Positions 1-8,545 of a stretch of 64,000 bases of DNA are shown here, in pieces. The position numbers and the translations under genes are program-made. Location of the stretch: contig CAVTWS010000001.1 in assembly GCA_963738445.1 (NCBI GenBank), forward strand, positions 186,001-250,000, written 5' to 3'. Origin of the DNA: CAVTWS01 sp963738445. GTDB taxonomy: Bacteria; Actinomycetota; Acidimicrobiia; Acidimicrobiales; SHLQ01. The first letter of the stretch is position 1. Each line of letters starts with the position of its first letter. Under the pieces are notes generated by a model. It was not told the DNA's origin, searched no databases, and saw nothing but the letters and a program-made list of their open reading frames with translations.

Positions 1-393
1 TGCGACTGCTCAGGTCGATGTCGCCGAGGGTGATGGCCGACCGGAGGGCGATGCCGGTGATGATCCCGGGCAGGGCGATCGGCAGCACCACGAGGAACGA
101 CACCGCTTCCCGACCGAAGAAGCTCGATCGGGCCACCGCCGCCGAGGCCATGGTGCCGAGCACCAGGGCGATGGCGGTCGACGGCGGCGGCCACTCGGAC
201 GGAGAGCCCCATGGCGGTCCAGATGTCGTCGTTGTCGGCCGCGACCTCGAACCAGTCGGGTGGTCAGTCCCGGCGGTGGAAACGTGAAGAGGAGGTCGTC
301 GGTGGTGAAGGCGTACAGGATGACGATGGCGAGCGGGAACCACAGGAACAGCAGGCTGGCGCCGGCGGCGACCCGGAGAGCGATCCGGTTCAT
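1..393 (-). CDS. potC: ABC transporter permease, PotC-like (3' end outside window, frameshifted)
   Basis: Second permease of a spermidine/putrescine-type ABC importer in the cytoplasmic membrane. The start MNRIALRVAAGASLLFLWFP is a hydrophobic first membrane segment, followed by a periplasmic stretch (AFTTDDLLFTFPPPGLTTR) typical of PotC/PotI permeases. The frame then breaks near 265. In another frame the protein continues as WFEVAADNDDIWTAMGLSV, as expected for this family. The ATG overlaps the stop codon of the upstream permease (ATGA), so the two are translationally coupled. The gene runs off the window edge. The transported substrate is inferred only from family similarity of the whole operon. 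Confidence 0.75.
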
Positions 394-1371
394 CAGAGGG
401 CCTCGAACGCGCCGGAGCGGCGAGCCAGGAGGAGGTAGATGCCCATGATCGCCATCGGGATGACCGTGTACGCGGCGGCGAGGGGGAGGTCGCCGCCGGT
501 GCCCTGGAACTGGTAGATGGCCCGACCGATGGTGGGTCGGGACGGCCCGACCAGGGTCGGGATGATGTAGTCGCCGAGCGTCAGCGAGAAGGTGAAGATG
601 GAACCGGCGACGACCCCTGGCAGCGCCAGCGGCCAGATGACCCGACGGAAGGTGTGCCACGGCCGGGCGCCGAGGTCGGCCGAGGCATCGAGGAAGGACT
701 CGGGTACCCGCTCGAGGGAGGCTGGATGGGCAGGATCATGTACGGGATCCACACATAGATGAACACGAGCCACTGACCGGTCCAGCTGTCCGACAACGTG
801 GCGCCCCCGATGAACGGAGCGTCGACCACCGCATCGACCACCCCGGTCAGGTGCAGCTTGTCGGCGAACCAGTACAGCACGCCCTCCTGGGACAAGATGT
901 TGCGCCAGGCGTAGACCCGCACGATGTAGCTGGCCCACAGCGGGAGCACGATGCCGAGGTAGATCAACGCCTTGGTGCGGCTCGAGGCGACCTTGGCCAG
1001 GTGGTACGCCACGGGGTACGCCAGCGCCGCGCAACCGATGGTGACGGCGGCCGCCATCGCCGTGGTGCGCAGCACGGTGTCACGGGTGGTGGCGGTGAAC
1101 AGCTTGCGCCACGTGTCGAGGCCGAGATCGCTCGTTGACGACGCCGGTGAACTCGTCGAGGCGGTAGAAGCTCTGCCACAGCGAGGGCGAGCAGCGAACC
1201 CACGTAGACCACGCCCAGCCACAGCAGCGGCGGCGTGAGGAGCAACGCGAGCCGCAGCCGCGGGTGGCGGTAGAAGAACGCCGAGATCCGGTGGCCCATC
1301 GTGGTGGCCACGACCGAACGGGGGCCGGGGGCCGGTTGGAGGGCGTCGTCGATGCTGGTGGGAATGGTCAT
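393..1371 (-). CDS. potB: ABC transporter permease, PotB-like (frameshifted)
   Basis: First permease of the polyamine-type importer, about 325 residues when the frames are joined. It starts MTIPTSIDDALQPAPG with a cytoplasmic N-terminus, then a first membrane helix LALLLTPPLLWLGVVYVGSL. The central part is read in a second frame (DLGLDTWRKLFTATTRDTVLRTT, then YIVRVYAWRNIL). The end is read in a third frame and includes the permease loop region around LDASADLGARPWHTFRRVIWPLALPG, which matches the EAA coupling motif that contacts the ATPase. At least three indels, near 715 and 1120-1190, break the frame. It sits 64 bases after the binding-protein gene and overlaps the potC-like start. Confidence 0.75.
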
Positions 1372-1435
1372 GGTCGAGACCGACCCGCCCGGGCCCGCCG
1401 CAGCGGCGGCCCGGACGGCCGGACAGATGGTGGGC

Positions 1436-2640
1436 TCAGCCGCCCATGATCCGCTGGTACTCCGAAACCCAGGTGGAGTACGGCACACACGCGCCTTCGT
1501 CTTCCCCACCGAAGCAGTTGGCTTCCGGGGTCTTCCAGAAGTGGATGTTGTCGAACTCGTCGAACCCGTTGGTGGCGCAACCTTCCGGCCCGAGCAGCTC
1601 GCTGGCGTCGCAGCGCGGCGGGCACGGCCGGCACCGAGCCGAACCAGGCCGCCACATCGCCCTGGACCATGGGGTCGAGCGAGTGTTCCATCCACAGGTA
1701 GGCGCAGTTGGGGTGCGCGGCGTTGGCGTGGAGCATCGTGGTGTCGGCCCAGCCGGTCGCTCCTTCGTCGGGGACCACCGAGGCCACCGGGCGCACCCTC
1801 GGCCACCAGCGCGTTCACCTGGTACGGCCAGGTCGAGCTGGCCACCGTCGATCCGTCACCGAAGTCCTCGATCTGCGCGACCACGTCATGCCAGTAGGTG
1901 TTGACCAGATCCTGCTGGCCCTCGAGCAACGCCACGGCGGCCGTCGAATTGCTCCTCGTTGAGGGCGTAGGGATCCTCGATGCCCAGGTCGGGCTGGGTC
2001 GCCATGAGGTACAGGGCGGCGTCCGCGACGTAGATCGAACCGTCGTAGGCCTGCACGCGGCCGGTGTTCGACTCGCCGTCGGGCAGGGCCTGCTCCTCGA
2101 ACACCACGGACCACGAGGTCGGGGCCTCCGGGAAGACCTCGGTGTTGTACATCAACACGTTCGATCCCCACTGGTAGGGAACGCCGTACGACGTCGCCCT
2201 CGACCGTGTACCACGGCGCGCCCTGCAGACGTTCGTCGACCGTCGAGTAGCCGGGTATGAGATCGAGGTTGATCGGCTGAACGGTGCCGCCGCGGATCAG
2301 GCGGAGGCTGGCGTCGCCCGAGGCCGTCACGAGGTCGTACTCATCGGAACCGGTCATGAGCGAGACCATCTCGTCGGAGGTGCCGGCCGTGGTGACCGTG
2401 ACCTCGCAGCCGGTGTCCTGCTCGTACGCGGTGACCCAGTCGTACGCCGGGATCGGTGCTGCCGTCCTCGATGTAGCCGGCCCAGGCCACGATCGACAGC
2501 GCCCCTTCGCCCTCACCGACCTCGGCCAGGGTGTCGCCGCCGTCTCCGGAGGCGTCGTCATCGTCATCATCTCCGCAAGCTGCGGCGATGAGCGCCAAGA
2601 TCGCGACCAAGGCCACGAGCCATCGTGAATGGTGTTTCAT
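1436..2640 (-). CDS. potD: Extracellular solute-binding lipoprotein, PotD-like (frameshifted)
   Basis: Substrate-binding component of the importer, exported and lipid-anchored. The signal peptide MKHHSRWLVALVAILALIAAAC ends in a clear lipobox (IAAAC), followed by an acidic linker of Asp residues. Joined frames give LSIVAWAGYIEDG, then WVTAYEQDTGCEVTVTTAGTSDEMVSLM, then DLVTASGDASLRLIRGGTVQPIN, then MYNTEVFPEAPTSWSVVFEE. These are landmarks of the spermidine/putrescine-binding family. At least four frame breaks (near 2470, 2180, 1940 and 1620-1800) interrupt it. Its ATG overlaps the stop of the ATPase gene (ATGA). Polyamine specificity is inferred from the family. Confidence 0.8.
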
Positions 2641-3699
2641 GCTGGTATCCCTCCATAGCTGTGTGGTTCGTCGGCTGCCAGCGGCCGGAGGGCGGCTGAC
2701 GGCCAGGCGAGCGTGACCCGCTCATCCGGTGCAACGGTGTCCGGTCCGGAGTCGGGTTCGGTGTTCTGTTCGACGACCGTGAGCTCGGCGCCGGCGTCGA
2801 GCGAGACGATGTAGCGGGTCGATGTCCCAAGGTAGACGACGCTGTGCACGCGACCCGTCGCGGTGAGATGACCGTCGTCCGCCGAGGTTCCGGCGGGCAG
2901 GATCCTGATCTTCTCGGGGCGGATGCTGACCGTCTCCTCCGATCCGGTGATGGCAGCGGCCGCAGATCCGGTGAGCACGTTGGAGATGCCGACGAATCCG
3001 GCCACGAACTCAGTGCGCGGCCGTTCGTAGACGTCGGTCGGCGTGCCGATCTGTTCGATGCGACCGTGGTTGAACACGGCGATGCGATCGCTCATCGTCA
3101 GGGCTTCCTCCTGATCGTGGGTGACGTACAGGAACGTGATGCCGACCTCACGCTGGATGCTCTTGAGCTCCACCTGCATCGCGTGGCGGAGCTTGAGGTC
3201 CAGGGCGCCGAGGGGTTCGTCGAGCAGCAGGACGCTCGGCCGGTTGACCAGGGCCCGCGCCAGCGCGACCCGTTGACGCTGACCTCCCGAGCAATTGCGC
3301 GGGACGCCGGTCGCCGAGTCCGTCGAGGCGGACCATGGCGAGCGCGTCGGCGACCCGTTCGCTCCGCTCGGACTTGGCGACCTTGCGGATGCGGAGCCCG
3401 TAGCCGACGTTGTCGGTCACCGTCATGTGCGGGAAGAGGGCGTAGTCCTGGAAGACGGTGTTGACGTCCCGCTCGAAGGGCGCCTTGCGACTGACGTCGT
3501 GGCCGTGGAGCTCGACCGTTCCCGAGGTGGGCTTCTCGAAGCCGGCGATCATCCTCAGACAGGTCGTCTTGCCGCTGCCCGACGGGCCGAGCATGGAGAA
3601 GAACTCGCCGTCGGCCACCTCGAGATCGACATGATCGACCGCGGTGACCGAGCCATACCGCTTGGACACGTCGACCAACTGGACAGCCGTCGTAGACAC
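2637..3699 (-). CDS. potA: ABC transporter ATP-binding protein, PotA-like (one frameshift)
   Basis: ATPase that powers the importer. GTG start giving VSTTAVQLVDVSKRYGSV. Walker A is GPSGSGKTTC, the Q-loop is FQDYALFPH, and the ABC signature LSGGQRQRVALARAL appears when one extra C in the QLLGRSASTG stretch (about 3287) is skipped. Walker B and the D-loop, LLLDEPLGALDLKLR, lie just after. The H-loop region is LYVTHDQEEALTMSDRIAVF. A C-terminal TOBE-type regulatory domain (SIRPEKIRILPAG) follows, about 353 residues in all. It is the first gene of the operon; its promoter should lie in 3700-3830. Divisions into substrate class are by family only. Confidence 0.85.
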
Positions 3700-3832
3700 C
3701 TGATGTGACCCTCTCGTAGGCGATGAGCTTTCCAGGCCCCCTCGACGAGGGCAAGCATCGGTGGCGCAAGCCGTCCGCCGCCCACGATCCGCTCGTCGCG
3801 GCACGCCTCCACAAGCGGATCATCGCCGCCCT

Positions 3833-3884
3833 CCCCCCACCCCCTTCCCCCCACCCCCTTCCCCCCACCCCCTTCCCCCCACCC
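3833..3884. repeat. C-rich 14-bp tandem repeat, about 3.7 copies
   Basis: Unit CCCCCCACCCCCTT repeated head to tail at 3833, 3847, 3861 and a partial copy at 3875. The minus strand is G-rich with several runs of five or six G, so it could form G-quadruplex DNA on the strand that is coding for the pot operon. It lies roughly 130-185 bases upstream of the potA start. Copy number may be unreliable in the assembly. Confidence 0.9.
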
Positions 3885-4079
3885 AACTGGGGGCCTCGGT
3901 GTGCGTCGACGACGACAGCTCGGCCCCCAGTTCGGGAACGGCGCCTCGCCCCACCGAACTGGGGGCCTGGGTGTGTGTCGACGCTGACAGCTCGGCCCCC
4001 AGTTCGGGAACGGCGCCTCGCCCCACCGAACTGGGGGCCTGGGTGTGTGTCGACGCTGACAGCTGAGCCCCCAGTTCGG
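3884..4079. repeat. Three tandem palindromic units, 13-bp arms with 26-base loops
   Basis: Copies at 3884-3935, 3954-4007 and 4026-4079, period about 71-72 bases. Each has a left arm CGAACTGGGGGCC (first copy CCAACTGGGGGCC), a 26-base loop and the complementary right arm GGCCCCCAGTTCG. The third copy has one mismatch at the loop-closing pair. The loop contains a smaller inverted repeat TGTC-6-GACA, so a nested hairpin is possible. The linker between copies is GGAACGGCGCCTCGCCCCAC. There is no T-run after the arms, so they are not ordinary intrinsic terminators. A diverged fourth copy is at 5815-5866. Confidence 0.95.
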
Positions 4080-4109
4080 GAAGCGCGCTTCCCCCGGGAA
4101 CGGGGAGGG

Positions 4110-5060
4110 TCAGCCGATGAGCGGGACGATGTCGGCCTGGAACCTCGACATCTGATCGAGCAGTTCCGATCGGCCCCGGTTGCGGAACCGCAGATGCATC
4201 ACGTTGCACCCGGCGGCGCGGGCGCCCCGGAACCGTTCGGCGATCTGCTCGGGAGACCCGCTCACCGGCGGGTACCCGCCCAGGTCGTCGGGGGGCGTGC
4301 CGATGTAGAGGAACGGCACGCCGTAGCCGAGGTCGAAGGCCGCGCCCGCTCGCCCGGCGGCCTCCGTCGCGGCCGCGATGGTCGAGCGGATCCGGCCGTA
4401 CTCCTCGAGCGGAGCGCCCATGGGGATGTAACCGTCCCCGAACCGACCCACCCGTCTCCACGCCGCCGGGCCGGAGCCGCCGACCCAGATCGGCAGGTTC
4501 CCGGCGGCCGGTGCGGGTGCGACCCCGACGTTCTCGTACTCGTAGAAGTCGCCGTGGAAGGAGACGTAGCCGGAGCGCCACACCTCGCGCAGGGCCCGCA
4601 GCGTCTCGTCGAGCCGCTGGCCGCGGGTCGGGAACTCGATGCCCAGGGCCTCGAACTCGGCCTCGACATGGCCCGCGCCGACACCGAGGATGGCGCGGCC
4701 ACCCGAGAGGTGGTCGATGGTGCCGAACGATTTGGCCGTCTGCAGCGGGTGGCGGTAGCCGGCGACCCACACGATCGACAGCAGCCTCACCTGCGACGTG
4801 TGGGCGGCGAGGAACGCGAGCGTGGCGACGGTGTCGTACCAGGTGGTGGTCATGTGCCGGGCGGAGTCGTTGTCCGGGATCGCGACGTGATCGCACACCC
4901 CGATGAAACCGTGGCCCGTGGCATCGGCGTGTCGCGCGATCGCCACCAGGTCGTCGACCGTCGCCGTGTCCTCCCAGGGCTCCCGGAGGGTCCGGGTCAA
5001 CGTCTGGACCGGCAGCTGCATGCCGTAGATCCACTCCCCGTCAGGGACCACGTTGCCCAT
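4110..5060 (-). CDS. LLM class (F420-dependent-type) flavin oxidoreductase
   Basis: Luciferase-like monooxygenase superfamily TIM-barrel protein of 316 residues, complete and in one frame. Seen: an N-terminal strand YGMQLPVQTLTR, then GFIGVCDHVAIPD, then TSQVRLLSIVWVAGYRHPLQTAKSFGTIDHLSGGR with the ILGVGAG phosphate-loop region. Later come NLPIWVGGSGPAAWRRVGRFGDGYIP and a C-terminal SGSPEQIAERFR. These match the actinobacterial F420-dependent LLM oxidoreductases of about 300 residues. Cofactor choice (F420 versus FMN) cannot be settled from sequence by eye, and the substrate is unknown. It lies 22 bases downstream of nucS on the same strand and may be co-transcribed with it. Confidence 0.85.
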   Translation of the reverse strand: MGNVVPDGEWIYGMQLPVQTLTRTLREPWEDTATVDDLVAIARHADATGHGFIGVCDHVAIPDNDSARHMTTTWYDTVATLAFLAAHTSQVRLLSIVWVAGYRHPLQTAKSFGTIDHLSGGRAILGVGAGHVEAEFEALGIEFPTRGQRLDETLRALREVWRSGYVSFHGDFYEYENVGVAPAPAAGNLPIWVGGSGPAAWRRVGRFGDGYIPMGAPLEEYGRIRSTIAAATEAAGRAGAAFDLGYGVPFLYIGTPPDDLGGYPPVSGSPEQIAERFRGARAAGCNVMHLRFRNRGRSELLDQMSRFQADIVPLIG

Positions 5061-5082
5061 CTCGCCCCTCTCCGGACCGCGC

Positions 5083-5742
5083 TCAGAACAGGCGGAGCTC
5101 GTCGGACTCCAGCCCCCGCAACATGTCGTAGTCGACCGTGACGCAGGCGATGGCGCGGTCGGTGGCCAGCGCTCGGGCCTGAGGCTTGATCTCCTGGGCG
5201 ACGAACACGCCGCGAACTGGCCGGAGTAGCGGATCCCGGTTCAAGAAGTCGAGGTACCGGGTCAACTGCTCGACGCCGTCGATCTCGCCCCGGCGTTTGA
5301 CCTCGATGGCGACCGCGCGACCGTCGCGGTCGCGACACAGGAGATCCACGGGCCCGATCTCGGTGGGAAACTCCCGCCGGACGAGCCGGAATCCGGACTC
5401 GATGGAGTCGGGGGCCGCGGCGAGGAGCTCCTGGAGGTGGGCTTCGACGCCGTCCTTCTGGAGGCCCGGGTCGAGCCCGAGCTCGTGGGCGACGTCATCG
5501 AGGACCTCCTCGAGCACGATGGTGAGGGTCTCGCCCTTGGGGTTGCTCACGATCCAACGATCACCCTCGTCGGTCAGGCGGTTCGGCGCGTTCATCCAGT
5601 TGAGCGGTTTGTAGGCGCCGCCGTCGGCGTGGATGGCGACGCAGCCGTCGGCCTTGACCATGAGGAGTCGGACCGCCGAGGGCAGGTGGGCGGAGAGCCG
5701 GCCGGCGTAGTCGACGGTGCAGCGGGCGATCACGATGCGCAC
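5083..5742 (-). CDS. nucS: Endonuclease NucS (EndoMS), mismatch-specific
   Basis: Mismatch endonuclease that cuts both strands at mispaired bases and replaces MutS/MutL in most Actinobacteria and many Archaea. 219 residues from the GTG giving VRIVIARCTVDYAGRL, the usual family start; an in-frame upstream extension looks non-coding. The N-terminal DNA-binding domain holds LNWMNAPNRL. The RecB-like nuclease core has D133 (GPVDLL), E147 and K149 (IEVKRRG), then Q159 and Y163 (VEQLTRYLDFL), with the family spacing of the catalytic residues. The C-terminus ends in LRLF, a likely sliding-clamp-binding tail. All key residues are intact. Confidence 0.95.
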   Translation of the reverse strand: MRIVIARCTVDYAGRLSAHLPSAVRLLMVKADGCVAIHADGGAYKPLNWMNAPNRLTDEGDRWIVSNPKGETLTIVLEEVLDDVAHELGLDPGLQKDGVEAHLQELLAAAPDSIESGFRLVRREFPTEIGPVDLLCRDRDGRAVAIEVKRRGEIDGVEQLTRYLDFLNRDPLLRPVRGVFVAQEIKPQARALATDRAIACVTVDYDMLRGLESDELRLF

Positions 5743-5814
5743 GGCCGGCGATCCTACCCACGGTCTCGCGGTCAACCCGAGGCCAGATGGTCCGACCTCG
5801 ACGTCAGCCAAACG

Positions 5815-5866
5815 CGAACTGGGAGACAAGGTGGTCGTGTGGGCGACATGTTGGTCTCCCAGTTCG
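5815..5866. repeat. Palindromic element, 13-bp perfect arms, 26-base loop (diverged fourth copy)
   Basis: Left arm CGAACTGGGAGAC and right arm GTCTCCCAGTTCG are perfectly complementary and separated by 26 bases, as in the three copies at 3884-4079. Arm positions 10 and 12 differ from those copies, but both sides changed together (G:C to A:T and C:G to A:T), so pairing is kept. The loop carries a nested GTCG-6-CGAC inverted repeat. It lies in the divergent region between nucS and the PHP-like gene. Confidence 0.95.
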
Positions 5867-5919
5867 GTGCTGGGGGATCAGGCTGAGGCTCGGGCATCGG
5901 CGTCGACCGGTACGGTGAC

Positions 5920-7736
5920 GTGGTGCGCCGCCTCGGGCTGTCGACTCTGTCTCTGCTCGCCCTGCTGGCCGTGACTGGCGCGCCGGCTGCCGTGGGTCAG
6001 GAGGCGCTCGAGGTCGCCGTGTGCGGCCCTCCCGGGCAGCCGTTGATCCTCGAACCAGATGCGCCCATGGGCACGGACGCGCTGGCACACCTACCGGTTC
6101 GAGCCCTTCCGGGTGCCCGAGGAGGGTGGGCCCTACGAGCTCGCCATTGGGTACACCTGGGCGCCGGTGGAGCTCGCCCGTCTCGAGATCGGGCTCTGGG
6201 ATCCGGACGGCACCGACAGCCCAGCCGGCTTTCGGGGCTGGTCGGGCAGTCGGGAAGGCCGTATCCACGAGCAGCAGGCACCGATCTCGATCTCTCCCTA
6301 CGGCGGGTCGAGGGGCTACGTGCCCGGCGAGATCGAGGCGGGCGTGTGGAACGTCGAGATCGGCGCGGCCGAGCTGCCGATCGACGGCCCGCCCGTCAGC
6401 TACCGGATCGAGATCACGTGCACCCCCGAATCGGCATACAGCGGACCCGGGCGCACGGCGATCGTGGCCGCGCCCGTCGCCGGAGATCTGCTCCTCAACG
6501 CCGATCGGGGATGGTACGCGGTCGATCCCCACGTCCGGGGGTACCACTCGAGTCCGAACGGCCCGAGCTGGGACCAGGTCGTGCAGTACGCCCGCGCCGC
6601 CGGGCTCGATGCCATCGCCGTCGCGGAGCTCGGCACCGATGCCCATTGGCGCGAGCTCGGTCCGGTGCAGGCGGACGCACCGGACCTTCTCCTGTGGCCC
6701 GCGCGGGAGATCGCGAACGTGGGTCGGGCGGGCCGTGATCCTGGGTGAGACGCCCTCGACGGTGGCCCACCGCGTCGGGCCGGCCGGGGAAGGCTTCGCC
6801 GAGATCCAGGCCGAGGCCACCGCCGACGGGGCGTTGTTCGCGGTCAGCCAACCCGCTTCCGCTCCCACCTTCGCGGGCGTCCCGTGCACCGACTGCGCCT
6901 TCACCGCCTGGAGCGAGCTCGACCTCGAGCGGGTGCAGCTGGTGGAGGTGGTGACCGGAAGCGCCCAGGTCGACCAACTGGCCGGACCGACCGCCGACCC
7001 CGATGTCGGCCCGGCCATCGCCATGTGGGAGAGCCTGCTGCTGCAGGGCCATCGGGCGGTGGCCATCGGTGGATCCGACGACGGCGTGGGCACCCGATAC
7101 GGCGTCAGCCGGACCCAGGTGCTGGCCGACGGCCTCGGAGTGGTCCCGCTTCGCGCCGCCCTGCTCGCCGGTCACGCTTACGTGCAGGGAGTGGGCAGCA
7201 CCAGTCCGACCGCTGAGTTCGTGGCGACCGCTCCGTCAGGGGCTACGTCGACCTTCGGCGAGACGATCGTCGAACCGACGGCTGAGTTGGCGATCACCAT
7301 TCAGGGTGGGCTCGGCCAGGTGCTGGTGATCCGCCGAAACGGTGTCGACCTCGAACAGGCCGTGATCGACGGCGACCCGTTCGTCTACAACGTCTCGGCG
7401 GTCCGGGTGGAGGGGGAAGGCCCACTGGGCACCTTCTACGGCTTCGAGGTCCGGGGCACCACCGGGCCGGATTCGGTGCGGACGCTCATCGCCAACCCGG
7501 TCTTCCTCGCCGATCAACCGCCTCCCGAGCCCGCCGCGCCCCCGTCGACGATCGCCGTTCCGGCCGGAGGATTGGCGGCCGACGAGGCGGCTGCACCGGT
7601 CGCCGTCGATTCCCCGCCCGCGGACACCGGGGACGGAGGCCTGGCCCCGGGCCTGGTGGGCGCCGTGGTCGGCGTCGCGATCGTCGCTCTGGCCTGGGTC
7701 TGGGGCGGTCGACGGCGACCGACGAGCGGGCTGTAG
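5920..7736 (+). CDS. Secreted membrane-anchored PHP/CehA-McbA-like metallohydrolase (frameshifted)
   Basis: About 605 residues after joining three frames (breaks near 6060 and 6735). The N-terminus VRRLGLSTLSLLALLAVTGA is a signal peptide. An all-beta region follows, read in the second frame (YELAIGYTWAPVELARLEIG). Then comes a segment resembling the first motif of PHP-type phosphoesterases (WYAVDPHVRGYHSSPNG, followed by LDAIAVAELGTDAHW), and later AVAIGGSDDGVGTRYGVSRT. The canonical TDHN motif is not visible, so metal binding is uncertain. A Pro/Ala-rich linker leads to a C-terminal membrane helix (LVGAVVGVAIVALAWVWGG) with an RRR stop-transfer. Start is either of two adjacent GTGs at 5920 and 5923. 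Function is inferred from family resemblance only. Confidence 0.6.
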
Positions 7737-7787
7737 GCGTACACTGCTGCCGCAGAACGTGACCCGTGCAAGGGCTGGGAGAAACAC

Positions 7788-8093
7788 ATGGCGCCCCAAT
7801 CGGAGGGCAGATTGCCCGAGGTGGTGAAGGTTCCCGACCACGTGTTGTTCCGCCGGCTGGGCGACGAGACGGTCCTGCTCAACCTCGACACCGAGACGTA
7901 TTTCGCCCTCGATGGCGTCGGCTCGCGCCTGTTCGAGCTCCTCGGCGCCGACGGGGAGGTCGGCCCCGCGGTCGATTCGCTCGTCGCCGAGTACGACGTG
8001 GAACGACCACGGCTGGTCGATGACCTGACCGAGCTCTTGGCCGATCTGGTGACCGCGGGGCTCGTCGTCACGGGCGGCGACGTCGACCGATGA
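7788..8093 (+). CDS. Lasso peptide biosynthesis B1 protein (PqqD-like RiPP recognition element)
   Basis: 101-residue PqqD-family protein that in lasso systems binds the leader of the precursor and hands it to the B2 peptidase. Seen: LPEVVKVPDHVLFRRLGDE, then VLLNLDTETYFALDGVGSRLFELL, the standard PqqD core (beta hairpin then D-x-x-G-S-R-L-F helix), then a C-terminal helix LVDDLTELLADLVTAGLV. It is the first gene of the operon. A good ribosome binding site (GGGAG) lies about 7 bases before the ATG, and a TACACT hexamer at 7740 could be a -10 box, with no clear -35. Its stop overlaps the B2 start (ATGA). Confidence 0.93.
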   Translation: MAPQSEGRLPEVVKVPDHVLFRRLGDETVLLNLDTETYFALDGVGSRLFELLGADGEVGPAVDSLVAEYDVERPRLVDDLTELLADLVTAGLVVTGGDVDR

Positions 8094-8545
8094 TCCGCTC
8101 GACCGTGGCCGGATGGCACCGGCTGGGCGGACGGGAGCGAGTGGATGTCGTGCGGTCGGCCGCGTGCCTGGTGACGGTCGGCGTGTTGTTGCACGCAGGT
8201 GGTCTGAGGCGGGCGTCCACGTTCCTGGACCGGATCCCGTCGCGGGAGACGAGGCGGGGAGTGGATGTGGCGACGCTCGTGCTCTCGGTGGAGCGGGCGA
8301 CCCGTGTGGTTCCCGCTCGCTGCCTCACCCGCTCGCTCACCGCATGGTGGCTCCTGGCTCGGCGCGGCGTTCGGAGCGAGGTCGTCGTCGGCGTCGCCAG
8401 GGACCCTCGCGCCAGGGTGAAGGCCCATGCCTGGCTCGAAGTGCAAGGTCAGGTCGCGAACGATGCTGCTGACGTGCGTGAGCACTTCGACGTGCTGCCG
8501 GATGCCCATGAGCGGGCCCGGCGCCTGGTGGCGCCCGGCCCCTGA
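8090..8545 (+). CDS. Lasso peptide biosynthesis B2 protein (leader peptidase, transglutaminase-like)
   Basis: 151-residue cysteine protease of the transglutaminase fold that cleaves the leader from the lasso precursor. The catalytic Cys is in VVPARCLTRSLTAWWLL (the family C-L-x-R-S/A motif), and the catalytic His is in VKAHAWLEV. Asp or Glu following the HAW motif completes the usual triad. The N-terminal helix VDVVRSAACLVTVGVLL is also family-like. The length fits stand-alone B2 proteins, which pair with a separate B1. It overlaps B1 by four bases and the cyclase gene by one (TGATG), so translation of all three is coupled. Confidence 0.93.
   Translation: MIRSTVAGWHRLGGRERVDVVRSAACLVTVGVLLHAGGLRRASTFLDRIPSRETRRGVDVATLVLSVERATRVVPARCLTRSLTAWWLLARRGVRSEVVVGVARDPRARVKAHAWLEVQGQVANDAADVREHFDVLPDAHERARRLVAPGP

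Larger units (their letters stand above)
3700..4109. other. 410-base intergenic region rich in repeats
   Basis: Region between the 5' end of the pot operon and the 3' end of the LLM oxidoreductase gene. The first about 130 bases upstream of potA contain no obvious repeat and should carry the pot promoter, though I cannot point to clear -35/-10 boxes. The rest holds a C-rich 14-base tandem repeat (3833-3884) followed directly by three tandem palindromic units (3884-4079). I see no convincing gene here; open frames through it are products of the low-complexity sequence. Confidence 0.8.

Noticed and set aside
3884..4079. Possible CRISPR-like array from three evenly spaced repeats
   Set aside because: Units are near-identical over the whole 72-base period, with no unique spacers, no cas genes, and each unit is itself a long palindrome.
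3884..4079. Palindromes as intrinsic terminators
   Set aside because: 26-base loops and no T-run on either side; three tandem copies would be odd for a terminator.
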